A stretch of DNA of 64,000 nucleotides from Epiperipatus broadwayi (GCA_028023455.1 JAQFVV010012496.1:618001-682000); one strand, 5' to 3'. Positions 37,130 through 48,085 are shown, counted from the first letter of the stretch. Program-made: numbers and translations. The notes: generated by a model from the sequence alone, not told the origin.

Positions 37130-38330
37130 TTTTCATAAGAAGGTAATCAGCCTTCAACATGTGTTGTAAATTTAATCATGTTGCTAACTCACCAGTGTTA
37201 TAATGAATACACGGGATACTCTCAAACCCAAACTCGATAGAGGTTTTCAAAAGATAATGATTCATCTTATCATTGTACCTGAATCCAATTGTAAGGCCAA
37301 TCTAAAGCATTTCAGAATGAGAACATGAACATTTAATCTTTCTAACTTTACATCCATTACATTTTCAAATTTATGATTAGAAAATATTAGATAATGTTAG
37401 AATCAATTTGATAACAATATAATCTATCAAATGTAGTTTTTGTAAGTAATTTCTAATCAAGATAATCATCCTTCTATATGCACTGTTTAGTCATGTTACT
37501 AACTCACCAACACTATAGTGACTATGCCAGACACTATCAAATTCAGATGCAAGATAGAGACTTTTAAAATAAATGCCCATCTTATCTTTATAGCTAAATG
37601 CAATTATATAGGCCAATCTAAAGCATTTTGGAATGCAAAGATGAAGATTTAATCTTTGTAATTTTACATCAATTACATTATTAATTTGTAGTTAAATCCA
37701 GTAAAATTTTCAAATTTATGGTTGGTAAATATTAGATGATGGTAGAATCAATTTCATAACAATATAATTTACATGCGCAGTTTTCATTAGTAATTCTTAA
37801 TCAGAATGAAATCAGCTTTTAGCATGCACTGTTTAATCATGTTATTAACTCACTGATGTTATAACAAATATGCAGGACACTCTCAAACCCAAATGCAAGA
37901 TAGGTATTTAAAAATAAGGATATAATCTTATCTTTGTACCTATATGCAATTATATAGGCCAATTTTAAGCATTTTGGAATGAGAACATGAAGATTTAATC
38001 TTTGTAACTTTATAACCATTACATTATCAACTTATAGTCAAACCCAGCAAAGTTTTCAAATTTACAGCTGGTAAATATTAGATGGTGTTAGAATCAATTT
38101 AATAACAATAGAATTTACAAGTGTCATTACTGTTACTAATTTTTAATCAGAAAGTAATCAGCTGTTTTTATCTTTAAAAATTTCTATCTTGTATTTGGGT
38201 TTGAGAGTATCCTGCATGTTCACTATAACATTGGTGAGTTGGTAATATGATTAAACAAAGGCTAATCACCTTCTGAATGAGAATTGCTAATGAAAACTTT
38301 GCTTGTAATTTATATTGTTATTAAATTGAG
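37130..38330. repeat. ~330-bp tandem repeat, three units plus an inverted partial unit
   Basis: Landmark TCATGTT(G/A)CTAACTCACC recurs at 37176 and 37491, and its variant at 37837, giving unit lengths of 315 and 346 bp. The third unit ends near 38165. 38187-38330 is a partial unit in the opposite orientation (TTTGGGTTTGAGAGTATCC, ACATTGGTGAGTTGGTAATA). Units differ by many substitutions. No coding frame is conserved between units. Confidence 0.9.
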
Positions 38331-38499
38331 TAAATAGTTATTTTACATTTATAAATATACAATTAATTGCAGGTCTAATATATAATTTCATGCAACTCCT
38401 TGATATATAATTGGCCAATCATAGAAATAATTAATTGAGCATTTTTTGTATATCACTTAATTCATACAATTCGATATGTATTCCATTATAAAACATTAG

Positions 38500-38650
38500 G
38501 TGGAAATGGGATGGAGTAGAATATGGGAAAACTTAGAGTGGGGAATGGAAAATTAAGTGGCTAACAGGTTTATCTGGTCATAATTTCTCAGATATTCTTG
38601 ACTTCATTTAAGGAGAGGCCACAGTACCTAACATCACATTACATCCACAA
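38500..38650 (+). mobile_element. LINE-X 3' tail
   Basis: The last ~150 bp of LINE-X (GGAAATGGGATGGAGTAGA through AAGGAGAGGCCACAG), ending in the ACATC-type tail. An extreme 5' truncation. Confidence 0.88.
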
Positions 38651-38913
38651 TTATGCAAATGTCTATAGCATTCATTTGTTTATTTTGCACTCATTTTATA
38701 TTAAAAACTGGAATTAAATTATATATTGATTTGTTATTTTTTAAAAAAATCACCAGATGTCAGTCTCATGTAGAGATAAAGCTAAGTTTGACAGTTTCTT
38801 TGTTTTTGAAAAAGTTACTGTTCTTGTGTGAGTTCATTTTATATTCAAATCTTGAAAATGAACATTACACATTTCCCATAGTTTATTTATTTCATTTTGA
38901 ATGTTGAATAAGT

Positions 38914-39590
38914 AAAAGTGGTACTTGTAAATTTTCATGTAAACTAAGATGGCAGCCTGTATTTTTGATAAATATACAGTTTCAAGGGCCTATAATTTAT
39001 TGAAGATGTGTTAGTTGTTAAATAAAAACAAAATTAATAAAGCAATTGTTAAAGTTAAAAAAAGAAATAAATTCTAATAAATTTTATTAAGAAGCTTTAT
39101 TTCAAGTTTTTTTACTTATAATGTGGGATGTGGCAAGACACTCTTAATATTGTCATACCTTGTTTCAATTCAGTATGTTTCTTTTTGTCAGCAAATTTTT
39201 TTTAGTAAATTGTCATAATGATAAAACTTTGAAACCTTCCTATCACAAAATGTGATGTAGTAGTCCTGTCCTCCTAAAAGTGTGCATTAATGATCACAAT
39301 ATAATTGCATATTGCTGACATGAATAAAGTGTGAATATTGTATTCATACTTTTTCCATTTTTCTGTTAATAAGTTAATCCAAAAAAAAAAAAAAACCTGT
39401 AAATATTGTAATTAATTTATCCACAATAATTTCTTTTTTTAAAATACTGGAAAAAAAGAAAAGATAATTATTAAATACATTTTCTATCAGGCAATTTTTT
39501 GTAAATATTTTTGAGGGCCCCTGAAACTAGATTTATTAAAAATATAGGTTTCCATCTTGGCTTATTTGAAAATTCACAAGTACCATAAAG
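38914..39590. mobile_element. Fold-9 inverted-repeat element
   Basis: Left arm 38914-38991 (GGTACTTGTAAATTTTCATG, TTTCAAGGGCC) is inverted at 39514-39590 (GGGCCCCTGAAACTAG, AAAATTCACAAGTACC). Arms ~78 bp, ~520 bp of AT-rich interior, no coding capacity. One copy in the window. Confidence 0.8.
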
Positions 39591-39703
39591 GTTTATTCAG
39601 TTTAGTTTGTTAACTGTATCTGAGTGCACTTTTGGCTGGTGAAGCCAGAATCACCGGCTGAAACCATGCTCAGCTATTGTTAACAAAATAAACCAAATAA
39701 ACC
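39590..39703. mobile_element. 114-bp hairpin element
   Basis: Arms 39590-39624 (GGTTTATTCAGTTTAGTTTG then TTAACTGTATCTGAG) and 39669-39703 (its diverged reverse complement) enclose 44 bp including CACCGGCTGAAACC. It abuts the Fold-9 end. Confidence 0.7.
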
Positions 39704-40059
39704 GTTACTTATATGACATTCAAAGTGTTGAAATAAACTAATTACAGTAGAATAAGAAAAAGGAAAATAATTCTGAAGAGTTTATTTATATATTTATGAT
39801 TCTTTTTGCAAAATATTTGTGTAATATTTATTTTTTGTTAAGAATTTTTTTTATTAAAAAATATTTCTTTTTAGGCATACAATCCAAGACAAATATAATA
39901 ATGTGAAGGAAAACATCATGATTCACTGGAAAAGAATGCCCATAGCTATAATCACTGCAACTGATATTAATTATAAGTGAAATTTTAAAGGGTATTTTAA
40001 TTGCTTTAAGCATTAAGATAATAAAGCCAATTACTCAAGGTTTTAATAGGTTTATAAAT
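39704..40059. other. AT-rich DNA
   Basis: Nothing recognised. Confidence 0.45.
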
Positions 40060-40706
40060 ATAGATGGTAACCATCAATCCTTAAGCTATCAACTATCTCA
40101 ACCTGTAGTCAATGCAACCTCATTTAACAGCAAAGGTGGTACCATCTTTATCTATGTCATATATTTATATAGACACTAAAGATTGCAACTTGTCCAGGGA
40201 GTGTGATATTAATAATGCAAAGAAACTTAAACCACATTAATCAGACAAATATAACCTTGGTCAAGTTGTAATCTTTTGTATCTATATAAACATACCAGGT
40301 TATAGATAAAGATGCTACCACACTTTTTATTTTTAAAAGAGGTTGACTTGACTATAGATTGATATTGTTGATAACTTAAGGGTTGATTATTATCATTGAC
40401 ATTTATAAACATATTAAAGTATTGAATAATTGGTTTTAACGTCTTAGTAAATACATATGGAAATTGGATGTTATAAATGACTATTTATAAGTCTGATTTC
40501 AGAACAAGTTATATTGGCTTGATTAATGAGGTTTGTTTAAACTTCTTTGCATTATTAATCTCACATTCCTTGGTCACATTGCAATTTTTAGTGTTTATAT
40601 AAGCATATTAGAGCATAAATAAAGGTGGCACTACCTTTATTGTTAAATGAGGTTGCTATGAATACTGGATGAGATTGTTGAAAGCTTAAAGGTTGATTGT
40701 TATCAA
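40060..40706. mobile_element. Fold-4 element with a duplicated right arm
   Basis: The left arm (40060-40240: ACCATCAATCCTTAAGC, AGATTGCAACTTG, AATAATGCAAAGAAACTTAA) is inverted at 40500-40706 (AACTTCTTTGCATTATTAA, GTTAAATGAGGTTGC, TTAAAGGTTGATTG). A second right-type arm lies inside at ~40245-40400. No coding capacity. Other Fold-4 pieces are at 8953, 28927, 45891 and 47733. Confidence 0.8.
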
Positions 40707-41261
40707 GCTTTAAGCATTGTTTATAAAAAAATATTTGGGCATTAAAAATGGAGTTCAAATTCATTTTATTTCATTCCAAATACATTTTTATCACCAAAAC
40801 TAAAATAATAAAAGCTAATATTTTGATTAATTTGAAATATTACTTTTCAAAATTGGAAAATATAATGAAAAATAAGTGAGATTATCACCCAATTTTAATA
40901 AATTAACCTCCCACTCTTTGTTAAAAAGACCCTAGTGATAATTTTGATCATATATGCCCTTTTTGTAATGGATCATGTTATTGCCTATTTGTAAAAATTA
41001 TTAAAGAAAATATTTGTTTATCTGAATTCCATTTTTAAAAGGGAAACAAATTTTAGGTGAGATAATGTAAAAAAATGAAAATTACATTTATTATTATTAA
41101 AAATTTTGCAAAAAATTTCTTCACTGTCATTTACAAAAGCAATTCTTGTTAGCCAATAAAAACAGCTCCCATCTTATTGTAACTATTTTTTATGACTTGC
41201 CTTCTTAAAACTAGTATTTTCAAATAAAATCTAACTGTAATTATCATAATTTTTTGGTTAA
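40707..41261. other. AT-rich DNA
   Basis: Nothing recognised. Confidence 0.45.
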
Positions 41262-41735
41262 CTGTCATGTATACTCTTATCATATACACTTCAATGCAAT
41301 TTTTATATAATTCCTTCTCTATTTTCCTCACAGTTTTCACTGTTCTCAGTCTTCATCAGAGCTATAACATTTAAACATATAACCATTATTTTATATCTAT
41401 ATTATAATTTTTTACATTATTATTCTTAATTACATCTAATTTTAACTAATTTACCTTCACATCCTTTAATTTATACTTATTATATATTTATTATTATTAG
41501 TTAAAATTAGATGGAATTAGGAATAATAATGCAAACAATATATATATATATATTAAATAATGGTTATATGATAATGCAAACAATATATATATATATATTA
41601 AATAATGGTTATATGATTATATATTTAAATGTTGTAGCTCTGATGAAAACTGCATGACAGTCGAAACTGTAAGAAAAATAAAGGAGGAATTATAATGAAC
41701 TGCATTGGAGTGTACATGAGGAGAGTATATAGAAA
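41262..41735. mobile_element. Fold-5 foldback element
   Basis: The left arm (41267-41390: ATATACACTTCAATGCAAT, TATAATTCCTTCTCTATTT, CAGTCTTCATCAGAGC) is inverted at ~41600-41735 (GCTCTGATGAAAACTGC, AAAATAAAGGAGGAATTATA). Same family as 22018-22548. Between the arms a ~58-bp segment ending in AATAATGGTTATATGAT is duplicated in tandem (~41530 and ~41577). Confidence 0.82.
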
Positions 41736-41825
41736 AGTTTAATATAATTACAAAAAAACAAAGTCATATATCACATGACCTAATTTAAGAAGCCTGTATT
41801 ACAAATGTTATTTGATGATCTTGAT

Positions 41826-41990
41826 AATGCTGGAATATCTTAGCCCCTCACTGAGGAATCTAAAAGCAGAAACCGGTCTGGGGTTGTGGACATTCTGAAA
41901 GGCTTCTTAACAAGCTTTTCAGAATGTCCACAACTCCAGACTGGTTTCTTCTTTTGGCTTCCTCAGTGAGGGCTAAGATATTCCAGCATT
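41826..41990. repeat. 165-bp near-perfect hairpin related to Fold-1 ribozyme region
   Basis: Arms ~78 bp: AATGCTGGAATATCTTAGCC on the left and its exact complement ending at 41990 on the right. The left arm holds CTCACTGAGGA, GAAA (41869-41872), ACCGGT and CTGGGG, the same order of hammerhead boxes as Fold-1 with N7 = G, though stem II is poor. The right arm, read on the minus strand, holds CTGAGGA, GAAA and ACCAGT. As DNA or RNA it would form a strong cruciform or hairpin. Confidence 0.88.
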
Positions 41991-42639
41991 AGATATATAA
42001 AAGTTTAATATATATGAATACATGAAGAAAGTTGCAAAGAAAGTGAAAAGGATAAAATAAGAATAATAATATTTCTGAAATAAATAATTGAAAATATAAA
42101 TTTTGCTTTGGAAATATTAAAACAATAAACTACACTCTGAAATGTCTGGAAAAATAATATACCAATCAGTGATGCTATCAGATTCATGTATTGTGATATA
42201 ACCAATCAAAATCTTGTTGACTTGCTTTAAGATTTAAATTTAAGTGGTAGGTTTGTATGATGCTGACATCTTCAGATTTTTTTATGAAGTAGTAATTTTA
42301 ATTACAATTTCTATTCAAAAATGTGTACCAATATACTAACATTATAAATAATCACAAAACTAGTGGAAAAAAAGAAAGAGATAGGAGTGCTAAAATAACA
42401 TCCAAAAATTAGTAACAGTATCTACTACAGCCTACAAAAGTAATGAATTATTAATAAATACTAAATTGTATAAAAACAACAAAGTGAATTAAAGATTAAA
42501 AATGCAATGCCCATTAAAAATTAAAACATTAAATTCATAAATGCAACTTATTTGAATTTAGGAACACTATCATTTAGTGAAAAGTGTAACAAAAATTCAA
42601 AAGCGTTTTACATGAATACAACATGTAACCAGCCTATAT
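41991..42639. other. AT-rich DNA
   Basis: No gene or clear repeat. TATAAAAGTTTAATAT just after the hairpin echoes AAAAGTTTAATAT near 41734, as if the hairpin region lies between short direct repeats. Confidence 0.4.
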
Positions 42640-43180
42640 AAAGTCTGTCTTTTTTTAATTGATTGCTTTACCATTTTTTTACTTTGTCTAATTACTTGCT
42701 TTGAATAAAATGTTCATAATCAAATTAAACCTCTCAATTAAAATTAAAAATTTTAAATATACATGTTATATTTGTTATGTAAATTTGACAGCCTTATGGA
42801 CAACTATTAATGGTAGAATTAGCATGAAATATGCATGTCAAAACACATGACTTCAATTATATGCTAAGAAAAACTAAATGTAAATATAATATTATAACAT
42901 CTATGTTTGTTCCATCACTAAATATCACATTTCAAACATGAATTTATGTAATATAATCATGCATTTTTCATGATTTAAATACTATACCTATTCAGTTCTG
43001 TACCGTAGTTAAAAGCACATGTACTGATTTTTTTCCAAGCATTTTTTATTAATGGCAGAATGACTTTCTTCATGCAAAATATGCTTCATAATAAAAACAA
43101 TTATTATATATAACAGGGTGGAATTACTTCTTTGCATAAATGCCCATAATATAAATTACAGTTTAGTTAAGTACAGTTAC
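42640..43180. mobile_element. Fold-6 copy
   Basis: Starts with TTTTTTTAATTGATTGCTTT, a variant of the Fold-6 terminus, and shares internal words with 49540-50535 and 53430-54605 (AAGCACATGTACTGATTTTT, AAGCATTTTTTATTAATGGC, AAATATCACATTTCAAACATG). The right terminus is not clear. Confidence 0.65.
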
Positions 43181-43234
43181 TTATTAATTTTGTTTTGACC
43201 ACTATCAAATACATGGATTTTGTAATTTAAAATT

Positions 43235-43625
43235 GGTAAAACTCACTATACGTATTGCCACACACAGCAAGCTAGAGTAATCAATGGATGCCAGAAGGCT
43301 TGTGCATAAAATCCCCATCTAGTGCTTACTCATCCAATATCCCCAGACTAGTTTCTGGCTTGTGGCCTTTGTCAGTGATGAGCCTTGGATCTTAGAGCAC
43401 TGCACCTAGATCTTAGGTTCTAATGCAACCCTCCAGCAGGCACCTTTTATCTCCACTAGTCTGAGGATATTGGATGAGTAGGCACTAGATGGGGATTTTA
43501 TGTATAAGCCTTCTGGCATCCATTGATTACTCTAGCTTGCTGTGTGTGGCAATATGTATAGTGAGTTTTGCCTGTTTTAACAACAGTTATACACAAGCAT
43601 AAGAGGTGGTAGTCATGTGATGTTT
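43235..43625. mobile_element. Fold-1 element
   Basis: Inverted arms ~43235-43400 and ~43465-43570 (GCCAGAAGGCTTGTGCATAA against its near complement GTATAAGCCTTCTGGC), with the outermost end CATGTGATGTTTATTG to 43625. The left-arm hammerhead box is mutated (CTGACAA) and the right arm lacks that segment, so no intact motif. Confidence 0.82.
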
Positions 43626-43962
43626 ATTGATTTTGTAATTTGTTAACTCAACCAATTAAACAGCAGTGTGAATAACATTATGTCAGCATACAAAATAAGG
43701 ATTTTATATAAGAAATATAAATTACAAATCAATGAAGAGTCTTAACAGTGACAAAGGCTGTCAAAATGTGATTTCCTGTAAGATATAATTTTATTAATTT
43801 TACATTGTTAGTGGGATTTTGAAGAAAAAGTTAATAATACAAATTACAAAAAAATACTATATCTTAACTGTTTAGTTATATATATGAAATATATAACCTA
43901 CCTTTTTTCAAATAATAGATTAAATATAACATTATAATAGCACACATACAAATAAAATTAAT
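43626..43962. other. AT-rich DNA
   Basis: CTCAACCAATTAA near 43645 is Fold-6-end-like; nothing else recognised. Confidence 0.4.
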
Positions 43963-44068
43963 AGGAAGTACTGAAAACCGCCAGCAAGCTATAGTTGGGG
44001 TTCATTCTACATTTTATGTTTACTGAGTTAGTTCATATATAGCTCACTAGGTGTTTTCAGTCTTTCCT
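43963..44068. mobile_element. 106-bp MITE with target duplication
   Basis: Terminal inverted repeats AGGAAGTACTGAAAACCGCC and the reverse complement of AGGTGTTTTCAGTCTTTCCT, flanked on both sides by ATTAAT (43957-43962 and 44069-44074), a probable target-site duplication. Single copy here. Confidence 0.75.
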
Positions 44069-44231
44069 ATTAATTAAATAAGATTAATGAAAATTGATGA
44101 TGATGATATCTAAGTGATATTAAGTTTAGCTTTAATCATCAAATCATCTCACTTTAAAGTCTTTTAAATGCATTAGAAGACCCATTGTTAGACTATGCAA
44201 TCAGATTGAGAATTGAATCAAAAATGGATAC

Positions 44232-44341
44232 TGTCAAGCATTGGTGGTCGAGAGGTCAGCGACAGCTGCTTTAAAAGCAGTTGTCCCGGGATAGCGGGTT
44301 CGTTTCCTGGCTGATGCTGTGACACATGAGAAAAAAAAACT
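44232..44341 (+). mobile_element. tRNA-derived SINE, copy 2
   Basis: GCATTGG start, box A TGGTCGAGAGG (44245-44255), box B GGTTCGTTTCC (44297-44307), GATGC, GTGACACATG and an A-run. Diverged from copy 1 between the boxes (AGCTGCTTTAAAAGCAG replaces the corresponding part). Confidence 0.85.
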
Positions 44342-44659
44342 ACTATTCTTTAATTTTAAAGTAATTTAATAATTTAACAAATTATAATAATAAAGAAATT
44401 CAAAGCATAAAAAAATCACATTTCATTACATCACATTTATATGGTGGATGCATTTATAAAAATATAAAGCACTCTGCATAGTGTGCCCATTTGTAAATAT
44501 ATCTAGCTGGGTTTGTTACTTTGCTTAACCCTCTCCTTTTCAATTTCTTTCAAGATATAGGCACACACTTCATGAAATAATTTGGTTATAGACACACTTC
44601 ATGAAATATCTCCTTAGAACAAAAATTTACATTGTACAACATAATAAAGTATTGTATAA
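44342..44659. other. AT-rich DNA
   Basis: Contains a short direct repeat of ACACACTTCATGAAATA (near 44563 and 44592). No gene seen. Confidence 0.4.
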
Positions 44660-45127
44660 ATGAAAATGATTGAGTAAGCATAAGAAATAGTGGTCATGTG
44701 ATGTTTAGTGGTTTAATACCGATTCAGTTCATGGGATATGGGTGACTGTGATTACTAAAGAACCAATATTAAAATGTATAAATACTGATCTGGGTTTAAA
44801 TCTCAATGACTATATAAGTGAATAATCTTGAACTGAAAACATTGTGTTTTAATCTTGGGCTCAAAGTTTTATAGTTAATAATATAAATAAAAGGGAGCTT
44901 CTGGAGGATTGCATTATATCCTATGATCTATGTACAGTGATTTCAGATCCAAAGCTTTTTACTGATGAAAGCTATAAGCTAGAAACTGGTCTGGGGGTAT
45001 TGGATGAATAAACACTAGATAGGGATTTTATAAAAACAATAAAGCCAATTATTCAAACCTTTTTGCATCCATTGATTACTAAGGCTTGCACTGAATGGAG
45101 CTACTGTATGGATAGTTTGATTCTGTT
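44660..45127 (+). mobile_element. Fold-1 right half (single arm plus inner region)
   Basis: Begins with GTCATGTGATGTTTAGTGG, continues through inner sequence shared with 63240-63470 (GAGCTTCTGGAGG / GTGGCTGCTGGAGG) and ends with the right arm (TTGCATCCATTGATTACT ... CTACTGTATGGATAG). It holds an intact plus-strand hammerhead-like core. Confidence 0.8.
44955..44997 (+). ncRNA. Hammerhead-like motif (Fold-1) with compensatory stem II
   Basis: CTGATGA 44962-44968, stem II AGC/GCT, GAAA 44982-44985, ACTGGT (44985-44990), C 44991, then TGGGGG. Stem II is AGC/GCT where most copies have GGC/GCC, i.e. the pair changed on both sides while pairing is kept. Stem I here is mostly G-U. Confidence 0.45.
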
Positions 45128-45142
45128 TTAATCTTCAAGATT

Positions 45143-45165
45143 GAGAGAGAGAGAGAGAGAGAAAG
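45143..45165. repeat. (GA)n microsatellite
   Basis: About ten GA units following TTGAGA. Confidence 0.9.
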
Positions 45166-45457
45166 TAACTATGAAAAGTTTACAAGTTAATTGCTAGCAT
45201 CATAAAATATTTGAATTAACTAGGATACAAATAAGAACCATTCTTATATTATATCTTGTAATTTCATCTTTTTTACTTCATGGTTTACTTTTAATGAAAC
45301 ATGCATGTAACAGTATCCAAAAATATTATTTACTTTGCAGGTTAATCTTTATACTTAAGTAGCTCTTGTTTTCCACAGATGTATTTTTATATCAGTAGCA
45401 TTTCTGGATTTTGTTCTAATGTTGATTTAATATTCATGAGCTTATATGTTATTAGTT

Positions 45458-45690
45458 TGATCACTAAACATCACATGATCACCATTTCATTCTAGCACAT
45501 AATTGTTGTAAACAAAAACAAAACTCTCCATACAGTAGTGTCACCCTGTGCCAACCAGAGTAATCAGTGGATGCCAGAAGGCTTGTGCACAAGCCTTCTG
45601 GCATCCATTGATTACTCTGGTTGGCATAGGGTGGCACTACTGTATGGAGAGTGTTGCCTTTGTTATTAGTTTGATGTTGATGGACATTCT
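45458..45690. mobile_element. Collapsed Fold-1 palindrome
   Basis: Arms of ~70 bp meeting with no loop at GTGCAC (45585-45590): AAACTCTCCATACAGTAGTG on the left (45521) and CACTACTGTATGGAGAGTGT on the right. The outer end CACTAAACATCACATGATCA is at 45466. Only the outer third of each Fold-1 arm remains, so the hammerhead segment is absent. Confidence 0.9.
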
Positions 45691-45890
45691 ATTTCTACAG
45701 CTTTTTGGTTGGTAATGGAAAACCGATTCAAGGATATATTTAATCTTTTTTCATTCTCTTATTTACTATATGGTTTTCAGTACTTTCAAATTTTATAGCT
45801 TTTATTTTTTGGTTAAATTGTATAGCAGTACTGTTGTACCTTTTATTGACTACTAGCTCATTTAACACTACTATTATATGCATTCAGAAC

Positions 45891-46135
45891 AGGTCATATT
45901 TACCTGTTTAAGAAGTTTTATTTAAACTTCTTTATATCAATAATTTCTATCTCTGTCATCAAGTTGCAATCTTTCATATCTATATAAATATATGGTACCA
46001 TAAATAAAGATGGGAATTCACTTTAAGTTGGGGATTCCACTTTTATTGTTAAAAGAAGGTTGCCTTGACAACAGTTTGAAATTGTTGATTGTTATCTATA
46101 TTGGGATTGTCTGACTGATTGCTAATGGTTATATA
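45891..46135. mobile_element. Fold-4 right half
   Basis: Shares TTTAAACTTCTTTATATCAA, AAGTTGCAATCTTTCATATC and GTTGCCTTGACAACAGTTTG with other Fold-4 ends; single orientation only. Confidence 0.7.
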
Positions 46136-46319
46136 TATATGACTTATTTTGTGAGTTTGTTTATGTAAGATTTGAATTAGCTATTTCAATGTTTTGACTT
46201 GATCACACAAGCCCTCAACTGGGAAATGAATACTATATAAATGTAAAGGCATTGTAACCAGTAGGCTGTATGGATAGTTGTAGAGGTGATGTGAATAGTG
46301 TTTACAATAATTATTAAAG

Positions 46320-46740
46320 TTCCACAATTAAAAAAACAGGTATATAAAATTGAAAAAATTCCTAAAATTAAATAAATAATAAATAAAAAATTCGGAATCT
46401 TCAGAGTAATTTGTTTTCAAAACGTTTTTCCAAATATGAGGAAGTTTACATGTGTCATGATGTTTGTTGATATAATTTTGTCTTTTTAGTATCTCAATAG
46501 CTTCTCTGATCTTACATTGGTGTAGGTTTTCATATCTGGATGGGATTATGGTCTTGGAAAAATCAATATTGTGACCTAAATCCATAGTATGGGTTGAGAC
46601 TGCTGATGATGATGAATATTACTTCACTGCATTAACATGTTCATCCCTTCTAGTACTAATGTGATGATTGCTTATACCCACATAGAAAGACTTATAAATG
46701 CCATATGAAATCTCATAGACTCCTTGAGCCTCAAGTCAGC
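46320..46740 (-). pseudogene. Penelope-like element, GIY-YIG endonuclease fragment
   Basis: On the minus strand the frame reads GVYEIS (GIY-type motif, G codon at 46721-46723), then SFYVGI (YIG-type motif, ~46676-46691), TRRDEHVNAVK with the R..EH pattern, an in-frame TAA at 46619-46621, then THTMDLGHNIDF and a downstream REAIEI segment (start of open frame 46585). This order is that of the GIY-YIG endonuclease C-terminal to the RT in Penelope-like retroelements, where it cuts the target. The RT domain is not present. A ~19-bp segment (46700-46718) is repeated at 46740-46757, disrupting the 5' side. The frame stays open to 46328, but the final ~25 residues are low-complexity. Confidence 0.8.
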
Positions 46741-46757
46741 CATATGAAATCTCATAG

Positions 46758-47317
46758 CATCTCTGGTCTTCCAGTCAGCCAGTTTTATACAAGATTAGAC
46801 CTTATACCGTAGACTTTTTTGATTGTGCATTAAGATTCTACAAAAGTATTCAGAGCAAGATTCTCTTGTACTAATGATCAGATTTTCTCAAATATATAGA
46901 GAACGTATTCACAAATATAGAATGTAACAAGAAATGAAGATTAATTAAAACTTAAAATTAGTTGAATAATAGAATTTAATTAATTAAAACATAATACCAT
47001 AAATTATACTCATATATAATATGAACAAATCAATGTATGTCAATCCAAACATCGTGTGTTCAGAAAAAGAAAAAATACAATAATTAAATAATACAAGTAA
47101 TTTTGATGTAGCGGTTTGATGTATTTGGTATTCTGACATTGAAATATGATGTTCTGCCCTGTTGAGCAGAGAATTATTGATACACAAAATCCAAATATAT
47201 ACAAACAGAGAAACAGTTTTAAAAGAGGAAAAAAATGCATTTCTGAGTTTCAAAATTAAAATAATTAAAATATGGTTAAATCAAAATATTTAAGACTTCG
47301 AATCCATAAATAAATTA
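46758..47317. other. AT-rich DNA 5' of the Penelope-like fragment
   Basis: Frames 46984-47253 (-) and 47040-47240 (-) are open but have no recognisable domain; I do not see RT motifs. Confidence 0.4.
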
Positions 47318-47678
47318 TTAATGTCACATTGAAATATATGGGTGTGATGAGAATATCAGCCCTCAAGGTGGCCATTGAGCTTTCCATCATCAGATTTTCA
47401 ATTGGATGGATGGTTGAAGAGTTGGAGTGTGGAGTGGATTGAAGCCTGTCCATAGTATGAAAATTAGGTATCTTAATATATATCTGAGCACTTAATGCAT
47501 ATATGTTTGAAATAATAATCTGGACCAACTGATGATTGCTGGTTTGGCATGAAATATGTATATTGGTAATTATTTATCTTTTTGACATATGTGTTCAAGT
47601 GTTTCAGTGTTATGAGATAGAGTGGAGAGTGGTGAATTATGTGAAAGTCTGTGTTCATATACCCTATATATTAAATTT
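47318..47678 (+). mobile_element. Fold-2 right half
   Basis: Inner part (GGGTGTGATGAGAATATCAG, GAGTGTGGAGTGGATTGAAG) followed by the plus-oriented outer arm to TACCCTATATATTAAA at 47678. Matches the right half of 57283-57922 closely. It carries an intact hammerhead core. Confidence 0.88.
47520..47570 (+). ncRNA. Hammerhead-like ribozyme motif (Fold-2)
   Basis: CCAA 47525-47528, CTGATGA 47529-47535, stem II TTGCT/GGCAT region (weak), GAAA 47551-47554, stem III ATATGTAT, A 47562, TTGG 47563-47566. Core boxes and stem I intact, stem II reduced. Confidence 0.55.
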
Positions 47679-47732
47679 GTTTGTACAGCTAAATATGTCT
47701 ACCTAATTAGTGTTTTACCTGTAATAATATTG

Positions 47733-47830
47733 TTAAAAGAAAGTTGTCTTGACAACAGTTTAAGATTTTTGATTGTTATTGGTATTGGGGTCATCTAAGT
47801 ATTGACTAATTTTAATGATAACTATATATG
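47733..47830. mobile_element. Fold-4 end fragment
   Basis: TTGTCTTGACAACAGTTTAAG and GTATTGGGGTCATCTAAGTA match the Fold-4 end at 29.0 and 46.05 kb. Confidence 0.65.
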
Positions 47831-48085
47831 TCTAGATAATTAGTGTTATATCTGTAATAATAAATACTTTATTTTCTTTTGAAGAAAATAAATTTTAATT
47901 TAACATTCTTGACATAACTCTTTGATTTGATAATTCACGTCTTGGAAATCTTGTTGGATATTTTCATTATAAACAGGCAAAAACTCTCCATATAGTAGTG
48001 CCACCTTGTGCTAACCAAAGTAATCAATGGATGCCAGAAGGCTTGTGCATAAAATCCCTATCTAGTGCCTACTCATCCAATATTC

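Noticed and set aside
37130-38330. Tandem array as a retrozyme
   Set aside because: Unit size fits, but CTGATG followed by T or CTGATTA are the nearest matches to the core and no GAAA lies at the right distance on either strand.
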